Below, piece after piece: positions 45,478-55,644 of a DNA stretch of 64,000 nucleotides. This stretch comes from Bacteroides eggerthii (GTDB lineage: Bacteria > Bacteroidota > Bacteroidia > Bacteroidales > Bacteroidaceae), in the NCBI RefSeq assembly GCF_025146565.1, contig NZ_CP102258.1, forward strand, positions 620,001 to 684,000. Reading direction: 5' to 3'. The notes under the pieces are model-generated. The model had not been told where the DNA came from. It was given only the letters and a program-made list of their open reading frames with translations, and did no database searches. Made by a program: the position numbers and the translations under genes. Positions within the stretch are counted from its first letter, which is position 1. Every line of letters begins with the position of its first letter.

Positions 45478-46752
45478 TTATTTCAACATTCCCCTATAGT
45501 AGTTCTCAACATCTCTCCATCTATAATAAGGGAACATATCGGTTTGTACCGGAATATGCACTTCATTTTCATTATGCATAATCTTTACCAGAATATCATT
45601 GGACTTTTCATTCCGGAAAAAGATAATCTGTACATTGGCAGCCATAGGAACCACCTTGAAATCACTCCATACCTTATAAACTTCATACGGATCGCTAACT
45701 GCAACATTACAATTCTCTATTTGCATCAGTGCAACCAAAGGAATCACATTACCATCGTGCCCAAAGCGGAGAGTAGCAGCGATACCCCCTTTTCGGATTG
45801 CTTCATCAGCACTATCCAAAATATTTCTTAACAAGGATTTGGCATTGGCTACTACAATACCTTTTCCGTCGGCATGATTGGCATTTCCTACATAAAAACG
45901 GTAATTGACACACTGCCACAAATCAAATAATTCCTGTCCTTTAAATAAATCATAGAAAGAAACCTTTGTTTCAGCATTCTGCATGTCACTGGCTACCCAG
46001 TACATTCCCCACATCAATTCTTTAGGATTTACTTTCTTTAAGATAAAGTATTTATCCTTAAATAAGGATGCAACCAAACGATCCGGATTGGTATGAGTTT
46101 CCTCAAATTTCCTATACTCCTCAACCCAAGGACCGTCATGGGAAGAAGTGAAACGGTTGGATTCGTCGGTATGATAATTCAGATAATCCATATATTTCTC
46201 ACTCGCCTCATAAGAAATCCGTAAATTTGGATTTAACTCTTTCAAACGGTCACCAAAAGCAACCATACTCATAGCACAACGTAACACAATGGTAGAACGG
46301 GCAGATATAAGGGGATTACCCTTGAACACCTCCGGAAATGAAGTATACATTCTTTCAGCAATGCCTCGGTGTTGTCTTACTCCCAATGGAGTTAAATCCC
46401 CACCATGCCCTTTTGCTTCCTTCCAAACTGTGAGCAAACGCTGATACGTATCTTCTCCCAAGCCGGTAAGCGCTTGTGCACGATGTGCCTCCTCAAAAAG
46501 GTCTACTAACCATTTATAATCACGATCTGCAATAAGATAACGAGAGCCATGCCGTCCGTAATGACTGATATAAAAAGGTTTATATCCCTTAGGCGCTTTG
46601 GTCTGCGGAGCAAAATCCAAGGGGTATGTCCAATATACTCCTCCCGTTTTCTCAGGAGTAGCAAACATCTCTTCTTTAGATGTCTGCGCCCCAAGCGGAG
46701 CACAGCACATTACTATCAAACTACATAATAGAATTTGTTTCAGCTTCATCAT
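45478..46752 (-). CDS. Histidine acid phosphatase (MINPP-like)
   Basis: A 424-residue secreted phosphatase of histidine phosphatase clade 2. The signal peptide is KQILLCSLIVMCCAPLGAQ; the nucleophile motif YGRHGSRY (H68) and the late proton donor HD in RFGHDGN (H332, D333) are present. Length and motifs resemble the Bacteroides MINPP-type inositol polyphosphate phosphatases. It starts 4 bp after the second susD, so it is co-expressed with a glycan transporter. The protein would dephosphorylate a small phosphorylated ligand in the periplasm; phytate or another phosphorylated oligosaccharide are candidates, not shown. Confidence 0.85.
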   Translation of the reverse strand: MMKLKQILLCSLIVMCCAPLGAQTSKEEMFATPEKTGGVYWTYPLDFAPQTKAPKGYKPFYISHYGRHGSRYLIADRDYKWLVDLFEEAHRAQALTGLGEDTYQRLLTVWKEAKGHGGDLTPLGVRQHRGIAERMYTSFPEVFKGNPLISARSTIVLRCAMSMVAFGDRLKELNPNLRISYEASEKYMDYLNYHTDESNRFTSSHDGPWVEEYRKFEETHTNPDRLVASLFKDKYFILKKVNPKELMWGMYWVASDMQNAETKVSFYDLFKGQELFDLWQCVNYRFYVGNANHADGKGIVVANAKSLLRNILDSADEAIRKGGIAATLRFGHDGNVIPLVALMQIENCNVAVSDPYEVYKVWSDFKVVPMAANVQIIFFRNEKSNDILVKIMHNENEVHIPVQTDMFPYYRWRDVENYYRGMLK

Positions 46753-46756
46753 ATCT

Positions 46757-48454
46757 TCACTTTATTACCTTATAACCATCGTTTTGTACTAAAGTAGGAT
46801 TATTTGTCAATTCGCTCTCCGGAATAGGAAACAAATTATACTTATCATCCACGTCCTCTCCCAAACGTACACCATTTTTCCAATCCCAATTATTTCCTTT
46901 CGTATATTTACCGAATCGGATCAGGTCGGTACGTCTTATCAATTCGGAAGCCAATTCTTTCTGACGTTCAAGCAGCAGAAAATCCAAATCGAGCTCATTG
47001 GCGCCAATTTCACCGGACACATCGGAACGTACACCGTTTTTTGCATATTTTCCAGACATATAAGCTCTTGTTCTGACTTCATTTACATATCCCAGCGCCT
47101 CGCTTTTTGTGCCACTTGCTCCACGCAAAATAGCCTCAGCAGCCATCAAATAGGCATCAGCAGTACGGAACAACGGAAAATCAATAGAAGTATAAGCATC
47201 CCCCGAAGCGCTAAGTTCGTCTTCTTTCGTTACGTTTCTCCACTTAATATAACCATAACCGCATGTAAACGTGCTCGTCATATCCATATTTACATCCCAT
47301 GTATCTTTCACCTGATTGGGAAGGGCAGTCATAAACTGTGCTCTTTTATCTTTCTTGTTATTTCCCCAGGTATCATTGCCATCGAACATAACATCATCCG
47401 CATCGAACGCATCCACCAATGACACTTTAGCGCGAACATTACCCCAGCCTCTGGAACCAACACCTGTCTTGTAGAGTTCATCCATAGGACCATTCACAAA
47501 AGCCTTCACATAGAAGTTCGTTCCGGCAGAACTCTGTGCACGCAGACCATCCTGTACCAACGGCCAAATAATCTCCTTACAGGTATTATTATCAGCCAAA
47601 AATATTTCACGATAATCGGAAGCCAATGGGTAATGCCCGTCGGCAATAACTTTTGTAGCATAGATATATGCCTCCTGATATTTATTCTCATTAATCCAAG
47701 TCTGCGCATTCAAATACATGCGAGCCAGCAAGAACCAACCGGCTACTCGGTCAACACGTCCGTACTCATTGCTTCCCGGAACTTTCAATTCATTCTCAAT
47801 AGCCAGTAATTCACTTTCTGCAAACTCAAAAATCTGTTTACGCGTATATTGAACCGGAATCTCTTTCACACCCGTATTTTCATCCACATAAGGAACTGCA
47901 CCAAATAAATCGCAAAGCATCGAATAGCAATAAGCACGTATAAAACGAGCCTCTGCACGATAGTTCATATAATCATCTTTCATCTCTTCCCAAAGTCCTC
48001 TACCCTGCAATTTGCTTTCCGTACATTCACGCAAAAGCTCATTACAATAGGCAATACTCATATATAGTCTTTGGTAAGTCCATGTAATAACCGAAGCATT
48101 GGAAGCATCCCACTGCAAGTTCAAACATTTACGCAAACCATTGGAAGAGGAAGGCATCAAAAAATTATCCGTACTCAACTCCTGCAAATAAAACAGCAGA
48201 CGTACATAACCGGAATAACCCTCGTTAGCGCCTTCAAGGTCACCATCTCCTCCATCACCACCTTGCTGCCCCGTCAGAATCAGTGATGCATAACACTTTG
48301 CCAGAACACCGGTGTAACCATCTTTTGTCTGATATACCTTTTCACTTACCAGTTGGTTATCATCCAAAGGCATCGTGTCCAAGTCACCCAAACAAGAGAC
48401 CAAACCTATGCCCATGAAGAACAAAATAAACGAATAAGTAATTATATTTTTCAT
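46757..48454 (-). CDS. SusD/RagB-family lipoprotein, second pair
   Basis: A 565-residue SusD homologue with lipobox IGLVSC (Cys21). TPR-like helices are visible in RAEARFIRAYCYSMLCDLFGAVPYVDE and the C-terminal domain ends with NLFPIPESELTNNP, typical of the family. It lies 19 bp after susC and 4 bp before the phosphatase gene. It is only distantly similar to the first SusD, so the two pairs likely import different substrates. Confidence 0.95.
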   Translation of the reverse strand: MKNIITYSFILFFMGIGLVSCLGDLDTMPLDDNQLVSEKVYQTKDGYTGVLAKCYASLILTGQQGGDGGDGDLEGANEGYSGYVRLLFYLQELSTDNFLMPSSSNGLRKCLNLQWDASNASVITWTYQRLYMSIAYCNELLRECTESKLQGRGLWEEMKDDYMNYRAEARFIRAYCYSMLCDLFGAVPYVDENTGVKEIPVQYTRKQIFEFAESELLAIENELKVPGSNEYGRVDRVAGWFLLARMYLNAQTWINENKYQEAYIYATKVIADGHYPLASDYREIFLADNNTCKEIIWPLVQDGLRAQSSAGTNFYVKAFVNGPMDELYKTGVGSRGWGNVRAKVSLVDAFDADDVMFDGNDTWGNNKKDKRAQFMTALPNQVKDTWDVNMDMTSTFTCGYGYIKWRNVTKEDELSASGDAYTSIDFPLFRTADAYLMAAEAILRGASGTKSEALGYVNEVRTRAYMSGKYAKNGVRSDVSGEIGANELDLDFLLLERQKELASELIRRTDLIRFGKYTKGNNWDWKNGVRLGEDVDDKYNLFPIPESELTNNPTLVQNDGYKVIK

Positions 48455-48473
48455 ATTGTATAGTTTTAAGCCG

Positions 48474-51449
48474 TTAAAAATTTAAATTAGCACTTAATGA
48501 AAATACGCGTGGACGAGGATATACCTCTTTATCAATGCCGCTGTAAATCTCCGGGTCAATACCAGAATAACCTGTAAAGGTAGCAACATTTTGTACCCCC
48601 AAAGTCAGACGTAAAGAACTTGATCCATTCCAAAGTTTCTGGAAAGTATATCCTAAAGAGATATTGTCAATACGGAAGAAGTTTCCTTTTTCCAAGAAAT
48701 AATCCGAATAAAGTTGCTGGTTCTGGAAACCGGAGTCTTTAGTTCTGCGCAATATATTGGAGAAGTTTCCTTGATCACTGTATACAGATTGTACGTATTG
48801 GTCGGCAGCTACATAGTTGTATACATAGTTGCCAAATGCTCCATGTCCGCTGATAGCAAAATCCCAGTTTTTATAAGTTAGCTGGGTATTGAATCCCAGG
48901 TAGGAAGTCGGTAGTGCGCTTTTGTTCGTAGCATATTTTGTTTCTGTGGCAGAGATGGAGCCATCCGGCTGCACATACTGTCCTTCAATCGGTTTGCCAT
49001 TATCATCATAAGCTTGTTTTGCCAGATAGAAAGTATAGGGACGCTGACCTACCATAAATACCTGAACTGTCTTGCCCGTACCGGAAATAGCTCCTGTCTG
49101 CACAAAGTTAGCATCCGAATCGATAACATTCAACTTCGTGATTTCAGAATCATTCCACGTGTAATTCAAGCCTACTGTCCATTTCCAATTTTTTGTATGT
49201 ATAGGCACTGCATTAATGGCAAATTCCACACCTTTATTATCCATCTCGCCAATATTCGTTGTTATGACGGAAGAGTAGTTGGTTCCTGAAATTACATTAA
49301 TAGTATTCAGCAAATCCTTCGTATGGCGTTGGTAATAATCGACAGAACCGTAAATGCGATTATTAAGGAAACCGTAATCCAAACCGATATTATAAGTTTC
49401 GGTAGTCTCCCACTTGATATCCGAGTCATAACCGTTCGGACGATAGGTATAGTACCATTTATCTCCAAACTGATAGCAAGATTCCGGATAAGATACCGTA
49501 AAAGTAGTCATATACGGATAGTCATTCAAAATATCTTGCTGTCCGGTTTGACCGTAGCTCAAACGTAGTTTCAAGTCTGACAATACTTCCGAATCGCGCA
49601 AGAATGCTTCTTGGCTGATTTTCCATCCCAATGCAACAGAAGGGAATAATCCCCAACGATTGTCCTTGGCAAAACGTGAAGAGGCATCCGAACGTAAAGT
49701 AGCAGTAATCATATAGCGATTGTCATACGAATAATTCAGACGTCCGTAAAAAGAGAGCAGGTAATACTCAGACTCATAATGATTTGGTGAAAACAGCTCT
49801 TTTCCTTCCGGAGAAAGAGTGGTTGCATCGAATTTTTTCCAGAAATGCTGCCAACCGTATCCCGCCATCGCACTGAAATTGTGTTTTTCATTGAACACAT
49901 GAGAGTAGTTGGCGTATAAGTCTAATAAATAGTTGCGCTTGTTTTGTTTAGAATCATACATAAGCCCTGTACCGTCTTTCATGTTAGATGTATACATCAT
50001 ACCGGCCATATCGGGCACATTTTTGGTATATTTGCTTCTCAGCACATCATAACCCAAATTTGCGTTCAACTGCAAATCCTCTAAACGATGCACTTTATAA
50101 TTGATAGCGGCATTACCAATGGAGCGAGTTACTTTATTGTGTAAATCCTGCAATTCAAGTTGTGCCACAGGGTTATCGGTTTGGATAGCCATGGGAGAAT
50201 TTCCATTCATCCAAATAAAATAGCCCAATCCCGGCTCATCAGCACCCGTTGCACTCCCGGTCATAACAGGGCGAGTAGGGTCATATCGCAGTGCATTATT
50301 AACAACACTTTCATCCACTTTCTGATTGTCTTCATACGATACCTTAACGTTCAAATCAACGGTAAGATGGTTATCAAAAAACTTGGGCGATATACCTCCA
50401 TTAAAGGTAAAGCGTTCATAATTGTTGGTTTTCACCACACCATTCTGATTATTATAGCCTACCGACAGACGATAAGGTGCATTTTTCTTCACCTTACCAG
50501 AAACGGAAAAATTATGTTCTTGTCCGAATGCCGTACGGTAAATTTCATCTTGCCAATCAGTGGAAGCCGTCCCTAAAGTTACAGAGCTCGGAACTCCCGA
50601 TACCGTAGGGACAAATTCACGAAATTCATCAGCAGAAAGCACATCCAATTTTTCCGTAATAGTACTTACAGAAAGGTTCGTGGAGTAGTTGAAACGCAGA
50701 TTGGAGTCGGAACCCTTCTTAGTAGTAATCACAATCACACCATTAGATGCCCGGGAACCATAGATAGCAGTGGCTGAAGCATCTTTCAATACGGTAAATG
50801 TTTCAATATCATTCGGATTGATACCGCCAATTACATTTCCACCACCTTCGATAGTAGAGTTATCCACCGGCACACCATCAACAACGATTAACGGATCATT
50901 GGACGCAGAGAGTGATGCACCGCTTCTGATACGGATAGTAGCACCCGCTCCCGGAGCACCGGAGCTCGAAACGACATTTACACCCGGCACTTTGCCTACC
51001 AACGCATCTTGGGCAGTAGTACGCAACCCCTTATTAAAATCATCCGGCTTGATGGCTGTTACCGAACCTGTCGCATCAGATTTCTTCACACTTCCATAAC
51101 CTATAACGACTACATCTTCGAGCATCTCACTATCTTCCTCCATCACAATCTTCATCGTTGGAGAAACCACTTTTTCTACATCTTTATAGCCGATATATTT
51201 AATGAGTAAAACAGCCTTGGGATCACTTACGGTAATTGTGAAATTACCATCTACATCACTGATTGTACCGTTTGTCGTCCCTTTTTCTAAAATATTGGCT
51301 CCGATAACAGGTAGATTATCCTTATCAAGAATATTGCCTTTCACAACTGTCTTTTGTGCAGAAACTCCTACACTGAAAACCAAAGCAAGTATCATAAACA
51401 GATACCGCCACTTTCTTCCAAAAGTCTCTGGATTTTTCTTGCCTTTCAT
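48474..51449 (-). CDS. SusC-family TonB-dependent transporter, second pair
   Basis: A 991-residue outer-membrane transporter. The N-terminus MKGKKNPETFGRKWRYLF leads a signal peptide ending VSAQ; then a carboxypeptidase-like domain (VKGNILDKDNLPVIGANILEKG), DVVVIGYGSVKKSD and the plug motif IRIRSGASLSASNDPLIVVDG. The barrel ends in VFSLSANLNF. A -7 box at 51539-51546 precedes it, so susC, susD and the phosphatase form one operon ending at the terminator 45403-45437. Confidence 0.96.
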   Translation of the reverse strand: MKGKKNPETFGRKWRYLFMILALVFSVGVSAQKTVVKGNILDKDNLPVIGANILEKGTTNGTISDVDGNFTITVSDPKAVLLIKYIGYKDVEKVVSPTMKIVMEEDSEMLEDVVVIGYGSVKKSDATGSVTAIKPDDFNKGLRTTAQDALVGKVPGVNVVSSSGAPGAGATIRIRSGASLSASNDPLIVVDGVPVDNSTIEGGGNVIGGINPNDIETFTVLKDASATAIYGSRASNGVIVITTKKGSDSNLRFNYSTNLSVSTITEKLDVLSADEFREFVPTVSGVPSSVTLGTASTDWQDEIYRTAFGQEHNFSVSGKVKKNAPYRLSVGYNNQNGVVKTNNYERFTFNGGISPKFFDNHLTVDLNVKVSYEDNQKVDESVVNNALRYDPTRPVMTGSATGADEPGLGYFIWMNGNSPMAIQTDNPVAQLELQDLHNKVTRSIGNAAINYKVHRLEDLQLNANLGYDVLRSKYTKNVPDMAGMMYTSNMKDGTGLMYDSKQNKRNYLLDLYANYSHVFNEKHNFSAMAGYGWQHFWKKFDATTLSPEGKELFSPNHYESEYYLLSFYGRLNYSYDNRYMITATLRSDASSRFAKDNRWGLFPSVALGWKISQEAFLRDSEVLSDLKLRLSYGQTGQQDILNDYPYMTTFTVSYPESCYQFGDKWYYTYRPNGYDSDIKWETTETYNIGLDYGFLNNRIYGSVDYYQRHTKDLLNTINVISGTNYSSVITTNIGEMDNKGVEFAINAVPIHTKNWKWTVGLNYTWNDSEITKLNVIDSDANFVQTGAISGTGKTVQVFMVGQRPYTFYLAKQAYDDNGKPIEGQYVQPDGSISATETKYATNKSALPTSYLGFNTQLTYKNWDFAISGHGAFGNYVYNYVAADQYVQSVYSDQGNFSNILRRTKDSGFQNQQLYSDYFLEKGNFFRIDNISLGYTFQKLWNGSSSLRLTLGVQNVATFTGYSGIDPEIYSGIDKEVYPRPRVFSLSANLNF

Positions 51450-51538
51450 AATGTTTTTAAATTAAAGTGTAACAAAGTATACCAAAATCCGGTATTAATT
51501 AGATTGTGAGCGAAAGTAGATATTACAAATTCGCCAAA

Positions 51539-51546
51539 CAAAGGTA
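51539..51546 (-). promoter_or_regulatory. -7 promoter element for the second susCD operon
   Basis: CAAAGGTA on the plus strand is TACCTTTG on the minus strand (TAnnTTTG), about 90 bp before the susC ATG. Confidence 0.6.
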
Positions 51547-51657
51547 GTGAGTAAAAAAGTAAGTAAAAGGAAAAGATACAATAAATTAATGCGCTTATTT
51601 ACAATAAGATAACAAATGACCTATAAGTTACAAAAGTAAGTCCAAAGGAAGTATTTT

Positions 51658-53280
51658 TTAAAGCTTTTGTACCTGAACAGCCAAGTCTTTTCCAGGAACA
51701 ATCGCTTTATTCCGCATTTTCAAACGATAATTATATACTGTTTGAAGTGAATAGTGAAGGAAATTGGCTATTTTGGAATTATCATTGATACCTAAGCGAA
51801 TAAGTGCATAGATACGTAATTCGGGAGTTAACAATTCACCTTCTTTTACTTGTATACGCTCATCCTCTTTCAACAGAGCATTGAACGATTCCACAAAATC
51901 CGGAAAAATAGATAGGAATATAGTATCAAACTTGCTGATGAATAATTTAAAATCTTCTGTAGTCGAAGACTGATTATGAAGCATTTTGGAAATATCCGCC
52001 ATAGAACCGGTATTAACAATTTTCAGTAAACTCTTGCGGTCATTCTCCTGCTTATAAATATATTCGGAGCAGATGTTGAATAACAAACCGATATACTCCT
52101 CCTTAATATGGTTGGATTCTTTAATTTCTTCATTCATCCGGGTTAGATTCCCGGTCATCTCTTGCAAGCGCCGATTCTGTTCGGCCAGCGACTGCTTTAC
52201 TTTCAGCAAATTACGATTTTTCTTACGAAGGAAAAAGAAGACAATAACCAATGCAATAACAAGTATGGATAAAGTCAAAAGAAAAAATAAGACTCTGTCT
52301 CTATCAGCTTTGATACGGCTGTCATTAGCTGCTTTGATAATAGGAAGATATTCGGCAATATCTATAATACGGTAACGAGCTTTCCCGAAACTCACATCTT
52401 CCAATGAACAGGAGATGTAATTATAAGCTCTTGCAATATCCCCTTCCTGAAAAAGTAGAATTGCCAATTGCTGCAAAGACATGTATACTTTCTTGGCATT
52501 AGCTATGTCGGTAATGGAAGCCCGGATAAGGAAATGCTTCGCCTGCTGCATATCACGTTTGCCCAAATATAATTCCGCTAACAAATATTCCACACTCGCC
52601 TTGTCGGGGTTCGTATCCGCGCAATGCTCATAATATCCGGACAGTATTTGGATAGCCTCATCCCATTTTCCCTGCAAGCCCAAACGACCGCATTTATTGG
52701 TCACATAACTCGCCGTATTGGGGTCGCTGATAGCTATCAAAGTATCCTTATAAGCCTTTATCTGTTGCATAAACAGCCGCTTTTTGGAGGCTTCCGTTTC
52801 ATCATTATAGCAGGACAAATAGGTAGTGTGATACAGATAATAAAAATAAGTATCCTTCCGTACCGCCTCGGTTCTTTTCACTCTGTCAAGAACCTCCAAT
52901 GCTTTTTCATGTTTTCCTATCTTATTCAAAGCATCAGCCAGGTTCATTAATCCTTGATTGACATACTCTTCACCCAGCCTGTCCGCCAACTGTAATCTCT
53001 CCTCCGCTACAATCAGTGCCGTATCGACTTTAAAAGAGCGGTACATGACAAACAAATCACTCAAAATATCAAACTTTGCTTTATCATCTCCCACATAATC
53101 CAGCATTTTGCGAAGCTCCGTAATCTCCTTTTCCACCTTTTTCTGATAGACCTCCCGTTGCTCAATCATCTTATCCAACTGCAACAGCAGAGCATTATCA
53201 TCTGTCTTATCCGCAGCCACCAAACCGGAATAAAAACAAAAAAGGAATAATATGAGAGTCAAACATCTGAACATGAGCAA
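51658..53280 (-). CDS. DUF6377-type membrane regulator with TPR and HTH regions
   Basis: A 540-residue protein with a signal peptide (LTLILFLFCFYSGLVAA), a periplasmic TPR-like half (~30-325; for example GKHEKALEVLDRVKR and LLFQEGDIARAYNYI), one membrane span at ~329-351 and a coiled-coil linker. The C-terminal cytosolic part ends in a LuxR-like helix-turn-helix (LGINDNSKIANFLHYSLQT). It matches the DUF6377 architecture seen beside susCD pairs. It presumably senses a ligand in the periplasm and activates the adjacent susCD-phosphatase operon. The -7 box at 53300-53307 suggests its own short-leader transcript. Confidence 0.8.
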   Translation of the reverse strand: MLMFRCLTLILFLFCFYSGLVAADKTDDNALLLQLDKMIEQREVYQKKVEKEITELRKMLDYVGDDKAKFDILSDLFVMYRSFKVDTALIVAEERLQLADRLGEEYVNQGLMNLADALNKIGKHEKALEVLDRVKRTEAVRKDTYFYYLYHTTYLSCYNDETEASKKRLFMQQIKAYKDTLIAISDPNTASYVTNKCGRLGLQGKWDEAIQILSGYYEHCADTNPDKASVEYLLAELYLGKRDMQQAKHFLIRASITDIANAKKVYMSLQQLAILLFQEGDIARAYNYISCSLEDVSFGKARYRIIDIAEYLPIIKAANDSRIKADRDRVLFFLLTLSILVIALVIVFFFLRKKNRNLLKVKQSLAEQNRRLQEMTGNLTRMNEEIKESNHIKEEYIGLLFNICSEYIYKQENDRKSLLKIVNTGSMADISKMLHNQSSTTEDFKLFISKFDTIFLSIFPDFVESFNALLKEDERIQVKEGELLTPELRIYALIRLGINDNSKIANFLHYSLQTVYNYRLKMRNKAIVPGKDLAVQVQKL

Positions 53281-53299
53281 GATTATTAATGCATGGAAA

Positions 53300-53307
53300 C
53301 AAAGATA
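53300..53307 (-). promoter_or_regulatory. -7 promoter element for the DUF6377 regulator gene
   Basis: CAAAGATA on the plus strand is TATCTTTG on the minus strand (TAnnTTTG), 20 bp upstream of the ATG, in the gap after folK. Confidence 0.6.
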
Positions 53308-53316
53308 CTATTTTTT

Positions 53317-53769
53317 TCACAACAATTCCAGCATTTTTTTCTTTAATACAGGATGTACCAGATCCGGTGCAATCTCCACCAACGGTTCCAACACAAAGCG
53401 GCGTTCGTGCATCAGCGGGTGAGGCAACTTCAATTCGGGAGTATCCAGCACCTGGTCACCGTATAAAAGCAAGTCTATATCTATCACCCGATCACTATAT
53501 ACCCTGCCGACAGATTTATGCGTACGTCCCATTTCACGTTCTATCTCCTGAGTGAAATGCAGGACAGACAACGGCGGAAGCAGTGTCTCCACACAAGCCG
53601 CCGCATTCAAGAATGTGTGTTCGGAGGAAAAGCCCCATGGAGCGGTGGTATAAAAAGCGGACAGAGAAATTACTTTCCCCACCCGCTCTTCTATTTTCCG
53701 GACGGCGAGACGGAGATTATGCTCCTTATCGCCGAGATTAGTTCCTAAACTAAAGTAAACGTACATCAA
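53317..53769 (-). CDS. folK: Hydroxymethyldihydropterin pyrophosphokinase
   Basis: A 150-residue FolK, the usual length, which transfers pyrophosphate from ATP to 6-hydroxymethyl-7,8-dihydropterin in folate synthesis. Signatures include SLGTNLGDKEHNL, FYTTAPWGFSSEHTFLNAA, and RVIDIDLLLYGDQ followed by LPHPLMHERRFVLEPL. It lies 33 bp downstream of queA as the last gene of the housekeeping operon; the DUF6377 gene starts 37 bp further on. Confidence 0.95.
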   Translation of the reverse strand: MMYVYFSLGTNLGDKEHNLRLAVRKIEERVGKVISLSAFYTTAPWGFSSEHTFLNAAACVETLLPPLSVLHFTQEIEREMGRTHKSVGRVYSDRVIDIDLLLYGDQVLDTPELKLPHPLMHERRFVLEPLVEIAPDLVHPVLKKKMLELL

Positions 53770-53802
53770 AACAAAATAGATTCACTTAATGCCAATCACT
53801 CT

Positions 53803-54861
53803 TTACTTATCCGTAATCAGCATTGCATCGCCATAAGTGCCGAAACGGTAATCTTCCTTCAACGCTACGTTATAGGCCTCCATTACCTGCTCATAACCGC
53901 CGAAAGCGGCAACAATCATCAACAGGGTGGAAAGCGGCATGTGGAAGTTGGACACCATTGCATTGGCAACCGTAAAGTCATACGGAGGGAAGATAAACTT
54001 GTTTGTCCAGCCTTCATACTCCTTCAAATGACCGTCTGTGCTGACGGTGCTTTCTATCGCACGCATCACCGTAGTACCTACGGCGCACACTTGCCTATTC
54101 ACATCCTTGGCGCGGTTCACAATTTTTACAGCTTCCTCCGTAACAATCATCTGTTCAGAGTCGGTTTTATGTTTTGTAAGATCCTCCACATCAATATCGC
54201 GGAAGTTGCCCAAACCGGCATGCAGAGTGATGTAGGCAAAGTCAATTCCTTTAATCTCCATGCGCTTCATCAACTCGCGGCTGAAATGCAGGCTCGCCGT
54301 CGGAGCAGTTACAGCACCCTCATTACGGGCAAAAATAGACTGGAAACGCTCCGAATCCTCCGGTTCTACCGGACGGTTGATGATGCTGTGCGGCAGCGGA
54401 GTTTCGCCCAACGCATACAGAGCTTTCTTGAACTCGTCATGCGGCCCGTCATAAAGAAAACGGAGAGTACGTCCGCGTGAGGTTGTATTGTCAATCACTT
54501 CAGCCACCATAGAATCATCCTCACCGAAATAAAGTTTGTTACCGATACGAATTTTGCGGGCAGGATCCACCAGCACATCCCACAAGCGCAACTCCTCATT
54601 CAACTCACGCAACAGAAATACCTCGATACGGGCGCCGGTCTTCTCCTTGTTGCCGTACAAACGGGCGGGAAATACTTTCGTATCATTAAAAATAAATACA
54701 TCCTTATCATCGAAATACTCCAGAATATCCTTAAACATACGGTGTTCGATTTCGCCCGTTTTTCTGTGTAGTACCATCAAGCGTGACTCATCTCTATACC
54801 TTGTAGGATGTAAGGCAATCTTCTCTTCAGGAAGTTTAAATTTAAACTGCGACAGTTTCAT
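53803..54861 (-). CDS. queA: tRNA S-adenosylmethionine ribosyltransferase-isomerase
   Basis: A 352-residue QueA, which adds the ribosyl moiety of SAM to preQ1 in tRNA during queuosine synthesis. Typical features are [29 protein letters not shown] at the start (quoted here only in pieces: [18 protein letters not shown]), PLPHSIINR and [13 protein letters not shown]. The gap to truB holds an 8-bp tandem repeat. It is also a user of the product of metK at 6862. Confidence 0.97.
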   Translation of the reverse strand: MKLSQFKFKLPEEKIALHPTRYRDESRLMVLHRKTGEIEHRMFKDILEYFDDKDVFIFNDTKVFPARLYGNKEKTGARIEVFLLRELNEELRLWDVLVDPARKIRIGNKLYFGEDDSMVAEVIDNTTSRGRTLRFLYDGPHDEFKKALYALGETPLPHSIINRPVEPEDSERFQSIFARNEGAVTAPTASLHFSRELMKRMEIKGIDFAYITLHAGLGNFRDIDVEDLTKHKTDSEQMIVTEEAVKIVNRAKDVNRQVCAVGTTVMRAIESTVSTDGHLKEYEGWTNKFIFPPYDFTVANAMVSNFHMPLSTLLMIVAAFGGYEQVMEAYNVALKEDYRFGTYGDAMLITDK

Positions 54862-54868
54862 AATTATA

Positions 54869-54900
54869 ATGTGCTAATGTGCCGATGTGCCAATGTGCCG
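54869..54900. repeat. Four tandem copies of an 8-bp repeat
   Basis: ATGTGCTA, ATGTGCCG, ATGTGCCA and ATGTGCCG stand in a row between the truB stop and the queA start. A length-variable simple repeat just upstream of queA could modulate the leader. Confidence 0.7.
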
Positions 54901-54933
54901 ATGAAGCGCAAGACAACAGCACTGTGTTAATAA

Positions 54934-55644
54934 TCAATTTTCTTCTATTACGACTTCTTGTCCGTCTATCCACTCTTTGAACGCGAGCGGGTCGAGACAA
55001 TCTTCTATACGGACATCCCCCACGCGTGTACGTTCCAAAGCAGTGAGGTGGGCACCGCTATGCAGAGCTTCACCGATGTCGCGTGCCAGAGCGCGGATGT
55101 AAGTTCCCTTGCTGCATACCACCCGGACTTTGATCTCCGGAAGATTGCACTCCAGCAGCTCAATCTCGTCAATCACCAGCAATTTGGGCTTCAGCTCCAC
55201 TTCCTCCCCCTTGCGGGCAAGGTCATACGCGCGTTTACCGTTCACCATACAAGCCGAGAATGCAGGCGGAACCTGCTGTATCTCACCTACAAACCGCTTC
55301 AAGGTTTCCTCTACCAGTTCCCGCGTAATATGTTCCGTAGGATAGGTAGCGTCTATATCGTGTTCCAGGTCATAAGAGGGAGTGGTAGCACCCAACCGAA
55401 TGGTAGCCACATACTCCTTCGTATGGTATTGGAATTCTTCAATCCGCTTCGTCGCCTTGCCCGTACACACTATCATCACTCCCGTAGCGAGAGGATCGAG
55501 CGTACCTGCATGCCCCACCTTCAGCTTCTTTACTTTTATCCGCCGGCAGATATGGTAACGGGCATGCCCTACGACCTTAAACGATGTCCAGCCCAGCGGC
55601 TTATTGAAAAACAGAACTTCGCCTTCTTTAAAATCCATCATCAC
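54934..55644 (-). CDS. truB: tRNA pseudouridine-55 synthase
   Basis: A 236-residue TruB that modifies U55 in the T-loop of tRNAs. The catalytic motif [14 protein letters not shown] gives D50 as the nucleophile. Also visible are [13 protein letters not shown] and [18 protein letters not shown]. The C-terminal PUA domain is reduced, so it is near the minimal length of the family. It overlaps the end of uppP by 4 bp, keeping the uppP-truB-queA order common in Bacteroides. Confidence 0.96.
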   Translation of the reverse strand: MMMDFKEGEVLFFNKPLGWTSFKVVGHARYHICRRIKVKKLKVGHAGTLDPLATGVMIVCTGKATKRIEEFQYHTKEYVATIRLGATTPSYDLEHDIDATYPTEHITRELVEETLKRFVGEIQQVPPAFSACMVNGKRAYDLARKGEEVELKPKLLVIDEIELLECNLPEIKVRVVCSKGTYIRALARDIGEALHSGAHLTALERTRVGDVRIEDCLDPLAFKEWIDGQEVVIEEN

